NCBI GenBank assembly: GCA_012962735.1
Contig: DTXA01000500.1
Location: 1-6,528 of the forward strand
Reading direction: 5' to 3'
DNA from: Candidatus Latescibacterota bacterium
Lineage (GTDB): Bacteria > Latescibacterota > 4484-107 > B68-G9
Length of the DNA stretch: 6,528 nucleotides
In this document: piece by piece, positions 1 to 6,020 of the stretch
Numbering within the stretch: position 1 is the first letter of the stretch
Layout: each line of letters opens with the position of its first letter
Program-made: the position numbers and the translations under genes
Notes under the pieces: model-generated
What the model was told of the DNA's origin: nothing
The model's database searches: none
Seen by the model: only the letters and a program-made list of their open reading frames with translations

Positions 1-2
1 TG

Positions 3-1289
3 TGGATGGGGTTCTCTATCCCTCTCGTCGTGGGGAGCCTGAACGCTCTCCACGGTTATTTCCACTTCCTGCCCAGGGTGAACTTGGTGAGGACCTTCCC
101 TATCTTCCGCCGCACCACCACGCTCATCTTGAGGGTGAGCTTTCCCATGGTCGGCTTCTCTTACTTGATCAGCCTCGATGTGGCCTTCGGCATCTGGTTC
201 TTCAACCTGCTCGCCAAGGTACAGGAGGGGGCCTTCAACGTCTTAGGCATCACCAGCACGGAGAAGCTGGGCATATACAGCATTCCCACTTCGCCGATCC
301 TGGCCCATCAGAAGATGGGAGCCATGATCGTGCTCGTCCTGTTCGGGCTCTGGGTGGGGCGGAGACACCTGAAAGAAGTGCTGAAAAAGGCCCTCAGGGG
401 TGCTCCCGAGGTCGACGATTCTGGAGAAATGCTCCCCTACCGGACCGCTTTCCTCTGTTTGATAGGAGGGCTCGCCTTCTGCAGCCTCTGGCTGTGGGCC
501 TCCGGCCTTCCTCCCCCGATCGTGCCCCTGTTCCTCTCCGCCGCTCTCGTCATCTTCGTCGGGGTGACCCGGATCGTCGCGGAGGGCGGGGTGGCGGCCG
601 CCAGGGCCCCAATGGCTGCCCCCGATATCGTGGTATCCGGGGTCGGATGTCCGGCCTTAGGTTCAGTCGGCCTGACCTCTTTGGCCTTCACCTACGTCTG
701 GGCTGCCGACATAAGGACGTTCGTCATGGCCTCTTGTGCCAACGGCCTGAAGTTGAGTGAGGAGATAAAGACCCGAAGCAAGAAACCGCTCTTCTGGGCG
801 ATGCTCGCCAGCATCGTCGTCAGCCTGATCGGGTCGATATGGATCATCTTGAAGCTGTCGTACACGTACGGGGGCATAAACCTCAATCCGTGGTTCTTCG
901 GAGGGGGGGCCCTGGCCCCCTTCAACTATATCGCATCCAAGATCAACTCACCCACCCCGGTGGACTGGGGTGGGTGGCTCTCCACCGGGATCGGCGCCGG
1001 TGCCATGGGACTTCTGATGCTGGCGAGGCAGCGCTTCTTATGGTGGCCTTTGCACCCCCTCGGGTTCCCCATAGGGGGCATCTGGGTGGTGGACGAGATA
1101 TCCTTCAGCATCTTCCTCGCATGGCTTTTAAAGGCCCTGGTGTTGAAGTACGGGGGACCCAGGCTGTACAGGAGGACCCGCCCCTTCTTCTTGGGCCTGA
1201 TCCTGGGGCAGTACACCACCGCCGGGGTCTGGCTGGTCATCGATTTCTTCACAGGGATGACCGACAACGCCATCTTCTTCCAGCTGTGA
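3..1289 (+). CDS. DUF6785/DUF6784 family polytopic membrane protein, 5'-truncated by window edge
   Basis: The frame is open to the left window edge (an in-frame TGG precedes the first ATG at 6), so this is the C-terminal 428 or so residues of a longer protein. It is strongly hydrophobic. Counting from the ATG at 6, likely membrane segments lie near residues 47-70, 104-118, 147-165, 172-188, 262-283, 325-340, 365-381 and 393-412. The early part carries the family-like stretch LDVAFGIWFFNLLAKVQ (58-73) and a RIVAEGG motif (189-195). The last 100 residues match the DUF6784 tail as I know it: RFLWWPLHPLGF (343-354), FLAWLLKALVLKYGG (370-384) and RTRPFFLGLILGQ (390-402). Members are large integral membrane proteins of unknown function that somewhat resemble oligopeptide-transporter-type permeases; transport is only a guess. 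The stop is TGA at 1287-1289, 26 nt before the DUF362 gene. I am confident of the family and have no basis for a substrate. Confidence 0.85.
   Translation, partial: WMGFSIPLVVGSLNALHGYFHFLPRVNLVRTFPIFRRTTTLILRVSFPMVGFSYLISLDVAFGIWFFNLLAKVQEGAFNVLGITSTEKLGIYSIPTSPILAHQKMGAMIVLVLFGLWVGRRHLKEVLKKALRGAPEVDDSGEMLPYRTAFLCLIGGLAFCSLWLWASGLPPPIVPLFLSAALVIFVGVTRIVAEGGVAAARAPMAAPDIVVSGVGCPALGSVGLTSLAFTYVWAADIRTFVMASCANGLKLSEEIKTRSKKPLFWAMLASIVVSLIGSIWIILKLSYTYGGINLNPWFFGGGALAPFNYIASKINSPTPVDWGGWLSTGIGAGAMGLLMLARQRFLWWPLHPLGFPIGGIWVVDEISFSIFLAWLLKALVLKYGGPRLYRRTRPFFLGLILGQYTTAGVWLVIDFFTGMTDNAIFFQL
949..976 (+). repeat. Perfect 10-bp inverted repeat inside the DUF6785 gene
   Basis: CACCCACCCC (949-958) and GGGGTGGGTG (967-976) are exact reverse complements with an 8-nt loop. 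They encode part of an inter-helix loop (around PTPVDWGGW). GC-rich codon choice alone may explain it, so any function is uncertain. Confidence 0.5.
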
Positions 1290-1301
1290 AAGCGGATTCA
1301 C

Positions 1302-1310
1302 GTGAGGAGG
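1302..1310 (+). promoter_or_regulatory. Ribosome binding site of the DUF362 gene
   Basis: GTGAGGAGG sits 5 nt before the ATG at 1316. It decides the start: the reading frame is open much further upstream, to about 839, but that part is antisense-like noise inside the preceding membrane protein gene. Confidence 0.8.
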
Positions 1311-1315
1311 AATCT

Positions 1316-2308
1316 ATGGTGTGGGAAAGGGCCGATGTGGTGTGTATCCACCGGGTAAATGTGAAAGGGGAACCTTCCCCGGAGGACATCCGACGTGGCG
1401 CCAGGGAGCTTCTGGAGGCGATGCATCCCATACCTCGTGGAGGTGTGATCGTCAAACCCAACATCACCGTACCCGCTCCTCCCGATTCGGGTATCATCAC
1501 CCACCCCTCGTTCGTAGAGGGGATCGTGGATTACTTCGACGGGCTCGGAAGCGAGGTCATCGTCGCAGAGGGTGGGGGAAGTGGGGATATGTCCGAGTAT
1601 TGGCAGAAGAGCGGATATGCGGACCTCGCGCGGAGGAGGGGGATAAAGCTCGTCAACCTCAACTTCGACGAACCCGTGCGGGTTCCGATAGAGGGGGGGA
1701 AGGTGTTGAAGGAGGTTCGGGTGGCGCGGACGATGGTAGAGGGCAAGTATCTGGTGAACGCGGCGAAGCTGAAGACGTTCCTGTTGGGAGAGGCGAGCCT
1801 GTGTACTAAGAACTTGATGGGAGTGGTGATCCCTCAGAGGGAGAGGTGGTTCTGCAAGGAATGGATGCTGAAGGGCATGGCGATCTCCCGGGAGGAGAGG
1901 GACGAGCGCCGGAGGGAACTGCTGACCTCCCGGCTTCGTGAGGAGGCGGAGGTGTTCTTCCATCGGGTGTGCGACCTCGCGTTGGTGATACGGCCTTCCC
2001 TCAACATGATAGATGGGATAGTAGCGCGGGAGGGCACGGGCTTCTTTCGGGGGAGGAACATCCCCGTGGGATTGGCCGTCGCGGGGGTCAACCCGGTGTG
2101 CGTGGACGCGGTCGCCAGCTACCTGATAGGACTGGACCCCTCACAGGTCGGGGTCCTGAGGGTTGCGACGGAGAGGGGTTTAGGCACGAATCGGATAGAG
2201 GAGATAAAGGTATACCAGGCTGTGGACGGCGAGTTGAGGATGTGTCGGGACATAGAAGGGCTGGTCCACAGGCAATCCCTCAGTCCAATACGAAGCTATC
2301 CCCTATAA
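1316..2308 (+). CDS. DUF362 domain-containing protein
   Basis: This 330-residue protein starts at the ATG with a strong Shine-Dalgarno site and ends with TAA. The DUF362 hallmarks are present. An N-terminal KPNITVPAPP block (47-56) is followed by ITHPSFVEGIVDYF (61-74) and a glycine-rich VIVAEGGGSGD (81-91). The middle has the lysine-rich NAAKLKTFLLGEASLCTKNLMG segment (148-169), and the C-terminal half has NMIDGIVAREGTGFFRGR (230-247) and a VNPVCVDAVASYL segment (258-270). Some DUF362 proteins are fused to a ferredoxin domain; this one is not. It has six scattered cysteines (10, 163, 180, 219, 262, 310) and no CxxC cluster motif. No signal peptide or membrane segment is evident, so it is probably cytoplasmic. 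Its biochemical role is unknown. It is probably cotranscribed with the membrane protein upstream. Confidence 0.88.
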   Translation: MVWERADVVCIHRVNVKGEPSPEDIRRGARELLEAMHPIPRGGVIVKPNITVPAPPDSGIITHPSFVEGIVDYFDGLGSEVIVAEGGGSGDMSEYWQKSGYADLARRRGIKLVNLNFDEPVRVPIEGGKVLKEVRVARTMVEGKYLVNAAKLKTFLLGEASLCTKNLMGVVIPQRERWFCKEWMLKGMAISREERDERRRELLTSRLREEAEVFFHRVCDLALVIRPSLNMIDGIVAREGTGFFRGRNIPVGLAVAGVNPVCVDAVASYLIGLDPSQVGVLRVATERGLGTNRIEEIKVYQAVDGELRMCRDIEGLVHRQSLSPIRSYPL

Positions 2309-2322
2309 GTTCCGTCCGCACT

Positions 2323-2344
2323 GGCAGGTCCAGGGAGACCTGCC
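2323..2344. terminator. Possible bidirectional terminator hairpin between convergent operons
   Basis: GGCAGGTC (2323-2330) and GACCTGCC (2337-2344) form a perfect 8-bp stem with a 6-nt loop in the 83-nt gap between the convergent DUF362 and metF stops. Neither strand shows a clear T-run after the stem, so it is not a textbook intrinsic terminator. Position supports a transcript-end role; the sequence supports only the hairpin itself. Confidence 0.5.
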
Positions 2345-2391
2345 CTCCATCTTCTCGATGCCCCTTGCGGGATGACCTTCCCGGTTGTCCG

Positions 2392-3270
2392 TCACAATCC
2401 ACAGGCGTTCAGAAGCTCAGGCACGTATCTCTCCCATCCCATGGCCATAATGTGCACCCCCTGGCACATGGGTTTCAACTCCCGGATGAGCCCGGCCATA
2501 AGCTCTATGCTCTTCTTGGCACGGTCCTTCCTGGAGACCTCCGAAAGCGGCTTGACTATGGAGTCCGGGACGAACACCCCAGGCACGTTTTCGTTCATAT
2601 ACCGGGCCATCGCGGGGGACTTGATGAGCACGATCCCAGCCAAGATAGGAACCCCGAACCGGGAGGCATGGTTCATGAACTTTTCAAAGACCTCGGGGTC
2701 GTATATCGCCTGGGTCTGGAAGAACTTGGCCCCTGCCTCTATCTTCTTCTCCATCTTGATGAGCTGGGGCTCCGGGGGATCGGCCCCGGGGGTGACGGTC
2801 GCGCCGGGGAAGAGGTCGGACGGCCTCCCATCCAGCTCCTTCCCGGCCAGGTCCTTCCCCTCCATAAGGGAGGTGATGGCCATAAGCAGGCTCACGGAAT
2901 CGAGATCAAAGACCGGCTTGCTCTGGGGATGGTCGCCGAGCGTCGGATGGTCTCCGGTGAGGGTGAGGATGTTGCGGACCCCGAGGATATAGGCGCTTAG
3001 GATGTCCGACTGGAGGGCCAGCCGGTTCCTGTCCCGGCAGGTAACTTGAAAGATCGGCTCGTAGCCCTCCTGAAGCAGTCTTATACATACTCCAAGCGAT
3101 CCTATCCGCATCACCGAGCTTTGATTATCGGTGACGTTGATCGCCACAACACGGCCCCTGAGGTGGGAGGCCTCCTCCAAAGTGGACTCTATGTCGACGC
3201 CCTTGGGAGGGCCGATCTCCCCGGTTACCACGAACTCCCTCCGCTCCAAGCTCTCCTGCAATCTACTCAT
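2392..3270 (-). CDS. metF: Methylenetetrahydrofolate reductase, MetF
   Basis: This flavin-dependent TIM-barrel enzyme reduces 5,10-methylene-THF to 5-methyl-THF, the last step of the methyl branch of the Wood-Ljungdahl pathway and also the methyl source for methionine. Its 292 residues match the usual MetF length. Visible landmarks are the catalytic-type glutamate in VTGEIGPPKG (E18), VTCRDRN (76-82), LTGDHP (104-109), the substrate-side segment FFQTQAIYD (183-191) and the C-terminal GVHIMAMGWE (271-280). The start ATG has GGGAGG 4 nt upstream and overlaps the end of metV by 8 nt, which suggests translational coupling. The adjacent metV indicates the two-subunit MetVF enzyme known from acetogens, where the electron donor can differ from NAD(P)H. 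The actual donor here cannot be read from the sequence. Confidence 0.95.
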   Translation of the reverse strand: MSRLQESLERREFVVTGEIGPPKGVDIESTLEEASHLRGRVVAINVTDNQSSVMRIGSLGVCIRLLQEGYEPIFQVTCRDRNRLALQSDILSAYILGVRNILTLTGDHPTLGDHPQSKPVFDLDSVSLLMAITSLMEGKDLAGKELDGRPSDLFPGATVTPGADPPEPQLIKMEKKIEAGAKFFQTQAIYDPEVFEKFMNHASRFGVPILAGIVLIKSPAMARYMNENVPGVFVPDSIVKPLSEVSRKDRAKKSIELMAGLIRELKPMCQGVHIMAMGWERYVPELLNACGL

Positions 3271-4009
3271 CTTCCCTCCCTATGTGGCCTAAAGCCAGAG
3301 ACACTGGCCTACCGTTTGTCCCGGTAGGCCTTGGAGCCTCGTATATCTCCGGCTTCTCCAGGGCCCACCTTGTGGTCCTACGCTGGGGCCCTGGGACCTC
3401 CCTCTTCCTGTAGTCCCGGAGAGGCGGTATCTTCTTGAGGTTGTCCAGCTTTCCCAGTTCCTTCAGACGCTGGTATATCAAATACCACCCGCAGTCCCGC
3501 TCGGAATCCACCTCGCACTTCCCATCCCGCTGGCCGCCGCAGGTGCCGTTGAGCAGGCTCTTTGAGCACATAGTAATAGGACAGATACCCCCCGTGAGGT
3601 CCAAGATACAGTCCCCGCAGCCTGCACACCTCTCCTCAGAGGGCCAGAGCCCCTGCATCCCCCCGCTGGAGAAGGTGTTGTTGGCGGGGAAGGCCGGCAG
3701 GTCCACCATCCTGGCCACTGCCTGCACCCCTATCCCGCACGAAACCACCAGAACCCCCTGGCTGCGTCTGAGCTGAGGCAGGTAGTACCATAGCTGGGAG
3801 CCCACGAGGGCCTTGTTGCACAGGAAATCTATCTGAGCCCTCCCAGTTACCTCCTTGCCCGCTTGGGTCAAAGCCTCGGCAAGTTCGGCCATCCGTTCCT
3901 CTCCCCCGCTCTTGCACCCCACCGGACACCCCCCGCAGGCTAAGATGAACACCCTCCCGGGGAGGGAACTTACGACTTCTTCGATAGGCTTGGGTTCGGA
4001 GATTATCAT
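3263..4009 (-). CDS. metV: MetV, iron-sulfur/zinc-type partner subunit of methylenetetrahydrofolate reductase
   Basis: This 248-residue protein belongs to the methylene-THF reductase C-terminal-domain family (MetV of acetogens), which binds MetF and carries metal centres that pass electrons to it. Thirteen cysteines are present. The N-terminal part has CGGCPVGC (25-32) in the usual family position, then C64 and C91. The second half has a ferredoxin-like CAGCGDC (128-134) followed by CPITMC (143-148). The family signature then continues as NGTCGG (154-159), GKCEV (164-168) and DCGWYLIYQRLK (172-183). Residues from about 205 onward are basic and proline-rich and look like a less conserved tail. 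The ATG has AGGAGG 4 nt upstream. The gene ends in TAG 8 nt inside metF. The extended frame of the upstream maturation protease overlaps its first half in another frame, but the domain content clearly makes metV the real gene here. Confidence 0.93.
   Translation of the reverse strand: MIISEPKPIEEVVSSLPGRVFILACGGCPVGCKSGGEERMAELAEALTQAGKEVTGRAQIDFLCNKALVGSQLWYYLPQLRRSQGVLVVSCGIGVQAVARMVDLPAFPANNTFSSGGMQGLWPSEERCAGCGDCILDLTGGICPITMCSKSLLNGTCGGQRDGKCEVDSERDCGWYLIYQRLKELGKLDNLKKIPPLRDYRKREVPGPQRRTTRWALEKPEIYEAPRPTGTNGRPVSLALGHIGREDE
3275..3280 (-). promoter_or_regulatory. Ribosome binding site of metF
   Basis: GGGAGG on the minus strand, with a GAAG spacer, precedes the metF ATG at 3270. It lies inside the last codons of metV, consistent with coupled translation. 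Confidence 0.75.
3306..3330 (-). repeat. Perfect 9-bp inverted repeat (hairpin) in the 3' end of metV
   Basis: GGCCTACCG (3306-3314) and CGGTAGGCC (3322-3330) are exact reverse complements around a 7-nt loop. On the transcript the hairpin falls in the poorly conserved MetV tail, ending 25 nt before the metF ribosome binding site. It could influence metF translation or mRNA processing. No U-run follows, so a terminator is unlikely. Confidence 0.6.
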
Positions 4010-4463
4010 CTTCCCTCCTTTTTACTTCCCGCATAACAGCCCGGACGATATCCGGGAGCCGCTTCTGTAAAGTCCGAGAGAGCTCCATCCCGGGCCCTAT
4101 GCGTTCGGGTTCTATGCCGATGAGGACGACCTCCTCCGGAACGCGATACGTCAGCCTTCCCACCTCCAGGGCCCCCACAACCCCCATCTCGTGGAGGGAG
4201 AAACCAGTTCCCCCGCTTCTCAGCTCATCCCGCCCGAGCCGGTAGATCGCCCCCGGAGGCCCATCCCCCCACATCGCATCTACGATGACCAGCCTATCGA
4301 ACCCCTCCACTTCCCCGAGGAGGTCCAGAAGGGCGATGCCCCCGTCGAACACCACCACCTCCTCGGGCAGCTTCGTCCTCCTCAGTTCCTCTGCCACCCA
4401 AATCCCCACTCCCTCGTCCCCCATCAGGACGTTCCCGACGCCCACTACGGCGGTATATGTCAT
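3636..4463 (-). CDS. [NiFe]-hydrogenase maturation protease (HyaD/HybD/HycI family), frame abnormally extended into metV
   Basis: The protein is an endopeptidase that trims the C-terminus of the hydrogenase large subunit after nickel insertion. The first 150 residues contain the whole family domain: GVGNVLMGDEGVG (8-20), LVIVDAMWGDGPPG (58-71) and SLHEMG (89-94). The three metal-binding residues match E. coli HybD E16, D62 and H93 as E17, D62 and H91. It starts 3 nt after the large-subunit stop, with GAGGGGG upstream. Family members are usually about 150-170 residues, but this frame runs 275 residues to TGA at 3636-3638 and overlaps metV by 374 nt. Residues after about 151 are arginine- and glycine-rich and look like an out-of-frame reading of metV. 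One extra A in the run 4019-4023 would end the protein at TGA 4008-4006, a classic ATGA overlap with the metV start, giving 152 residues. The family call is firm; the C-terminal 124 residues are doubtful. Confidence 0.88.
   Translation of the reverse strand: MTYTAVVGVGNVLMGDEGVGIWVAEELRRTKLPEEVVVFDGGIALLDLLGEVEGFDRLVIVDAMWGDGPPGAIYRLGRDELRSGGTGFSLHEMGVVGALEVGRLTYRVPEEVVLIGIEPERIGPGMELSRTLQKRLPDIVRAVMREVKRREDDNLRTQAYRRSRKFPPREGVHLSLRGVSGGVQERGRGTDGRTCRGFDPSGQGGNWEGSDRFPVQQGPRGLPAMVLPASAQTQPGGSGGFVRDRGAGSGQDGGPAGLPRQQHLLQRGDAGALAL
4014..4019 (-). promoter_or_regulatory. Ribosome binding site of metV, next to an A5 run
   Basis: AGGAGG on the minus strand lies 4 nt before the metV ATG at 4009. 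Its first A is also the last base of a run of five A (4023-4019) where the protease frame appears shifted relative to the expected stop. Confidence 0.8.
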
Positions 4464-4466
4464 GTC

Positions 4467-6005
4467 TTACCACCCCCTCACATCTATCACATGGACAGAA
4501 CACGCCAGACAGGGGTCGAAGGAGCGGACGATCCGACCCAGCTCGTAGGGATTCTCTAAGTCTCTGACCCTTGTGCCGATGAGCGCCTGCTCCATAGGCC
4601 CAGGCTGTTCCCGGTCGTCCTTAGGGGAGGCGTTCCAGGTCGTGGGGACGACGAGCTGGTAGTGGGCGATCTTCCCATCCTCTATCTGTATCCAGTGCCC
4701 AAGCGCACCTCTGGGGGCCTCTGTGATCCCCATCCCCTCGGCCCTTTGGGGGAGTTCGTAAGGGGCGCACACCAGCTCACCGGGCTCGAGCTGGAGCACC
4801 CATTCCGCCATAGCGTCCGCCACGAGCTTGGCGTCTAAGGCCCTGGCTATGTGCCTGCCTAAAGCTGAGTTCATCTTCTCAAGCCCTACACCCAACTCCT
4901 TTAGGGTATCGTCCAAGAGTCTCCGCACGGGCTCCCTTCCGGCCACGTAAGAGACCAACACCCTTGCGAGGGGGCCCACCTCGTACACCTTGCCCCCGTA
5001 CCTGGGGGATTTGATCCAACTATACCCGCCCTCCTTCCCCGGGGCAGGCTCGGTCAGGCCCTGCGAGGGGTGGAGAGGGCCTTTCCCTTCGAACCAAGAG
5101 TGCCGGACGCTTTCGGTGATCTGGGCGACGTCCAGGTCCTTCAAAGTCCTCATGCCTTCCAAGGCCCCTTGGGCGTAGAACCGGTCCCTTTTGGTGTAGT
5201 CCGGGTTCCTTCCGTCTAAGTCGAAGACACCGTACGACAGGAAGTTCCCAGGTCCTGCTCCTATCTCGAAGTAATCGGGGTAGACCTTGGCCAAGACCAG
5301 GACGTCCGGGATGTAGACAGCTTCTATGAAGTCCCTTATCCGGTTCAGCCGCCATAGGAAGCCCGCCATCTTGTCCACTGTGGGGTGTTCGGTGACGCCG
5401 CCGGGGACGATAGTGGCGTTGTGGGGCATCCTCCCACCGAACATCGCCACCATCTCGTGGGCGAGGCGCCGCATCTCTAAGGCTGTGAGGTAATCCCGTA
5501 CAAGCTTTCTGTTGGTGGCCTTATCGAACCTATAATCCCCTTCGTACCGGGGGAGGAACGGCCCTAAGGCTCCACGGGCCAGGAACTCCCGGACCGATCG
5601 CATCTCCGGGTCTTCCCCCTCGTAGTCCGCCATAGCGGTCACGTCCACGTAGTCTAGGGCTGCCAAGTGGTAGAAGTGGAGGATGTGGGACTGGAGGTAG
5701 TTAGAGCCCAAGATTAGGTTACGTATGATCCTCCCGTTGTCCGGGACCTTGTCGGCTATACCGAAGGCGCTGTCTAAGTTCAGGGCCGAGGCCACAGCAT
5801 GGGAGGCCGGGCAGACCCCGCAGACCCTCTGGGTTATCCTCTGGGCGTCCCTCGGGTCCCTTCCCCGGAGGATGATCTCAAACCCCCGGAAAAGCATCCC
5901 GGAACTTTTGGCCTCCCGAACGACCCCGTCCTCCACCAGTGCCTCTATCTTCTGATGGCCCTCTATGCGGGTCACCGGATCTATGGTTACGGTCCTGACG
6001 GCCAT
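4467..6005 (-). CDS. [NiFe]-hydrogenase large (catalytic) subunit, group 1-like
   Basis: This 512-residue subunit carries the Ni-Fe(CN)2CO site that splits or forms H2. The L1 motif is RVCGVCPASH (60-69) and the L2 motif is DPCLACSVH (497-505), so all four nickel-ligating cysteines (62, 65, 499, 502) are present. Other conserved parts are DPVTRIEGH (9-17, with the proton-relay glutamate E16), the LDYVD segment (117-121), MPHNATIVPGGVT (193-205), KSPRYGG (332-338) and APRGALGHW (430-438, with the active-site arginine R432). Seven residues follow H505, the expected cleavage site of the protease encoded 3 nt downstream. L1 has two residues between its cysteines and L2 has the DPCxxC form, as in uptake-type enzymes with H2-binding dimers; the subgroup cannot be set by eye. 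GGGAGG lies 4 nt before the ATG, and the small-subunit stop is 15 nt upstream. Confidence 0.96.
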   Translation of the reverse strand: MAVRTVTIDPVTRIEGHQKIEALVEDGVVREAKSSGMLFRGFEIILRGRDPRDAQRITQRVCGVCPASHAVASALNLDSAFGIADKVPDNGRIIRNLILGSNYLQSHILHFYHLAALDYVDVTAMADYEGEDPEMRSVREFLARGALGPFLPRYEGDYRFDKATNRKLVRDYLTALEMRRLAHEMVAMFGGRMPHNATIVPGGVTEHPTVDKMAGFLWRLNRIRDFIEAVYIPDVLVLAKVYPDYFEIGAGPGNFLSYGVFDLDGRNPDYTKRDRFYAQGALEGMRTLKDLDVAQITESVRHSWFEGKGPLHPSQGLTEPAPGKEGGYSWIKSPRYGGKVYEVGPLARVLVSYVAGREPVRRLLDDTLKELGVGLEKMNSALGRHIARALDAKLVADAMAEWVLQLEPGELVCAPYELPQRAEGMGITEAPRGALGHWIQIEDGKIAHYQLVVPTTWNASPKDDREQPGPMEQALIGTRVRDLENPYELGRIVRSFDPCLACSVHVIDVRGW

Positions 6006-6009
6006 CTTT

Positions 6010-6015
6010 CCTCCC
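6010..6015 (-). promoter_or_regulatory. Ribosome binding site of the hydrogenase large subunit
   Basis: GGGAGG on the minus strand with an AAAG spacer precedes the ATG at 6005, in the 15-nt gap after the small-subunit stop. It confirms the start at MAVRTVTIDP. Confidence 0.8.
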
Positions 6016-6020
6016 TGAGT

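Noticed and set aside
902..919. G-run and C-run palindrome (GGGGGCC-CT-GGCCCCC)
   Set aside because: The 2-nt loop is too tight, and the runs are explained by Gly, Ala and Pro codons in a GC-rich gene.
839..1315. Upstream extension of the DUF362 reading frame
   Set aside because: It overlaps the conserved DUF6784 tail of the preceding gene in another frame, gives an arginine/histidine/glycine-rich nonsense peptide, and the ATG at 1316 has a strong Shine-Dalgarno site and begins the family homology.
1298..1963. 221-codon minus-strand open frame opposite the DUF362 gene
   Set aside because: It is rich in Pro, His, Arg and Leu, has no family motif, and lies wholly antisense to a well-supported gene.
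1969..3000. Long plus-strand open frame spanning the operon junction
   Set aside because: It is out of frame with DUF362 and antisense to metF, has low-complexity Arg/Gly/Pro-rich content and no recognisable domain. High GC content explains the lack of stops.
3636..4005. The protease extension as a genuine new C-terminal domain
   Set aside because: Its sequence is an Arg/Gly-rich alternate-frame reading of the strongly conserved metV gene, with no domain signal. It is kept in the CDS coordinates only because no stop occurs earlier in the given sequence.
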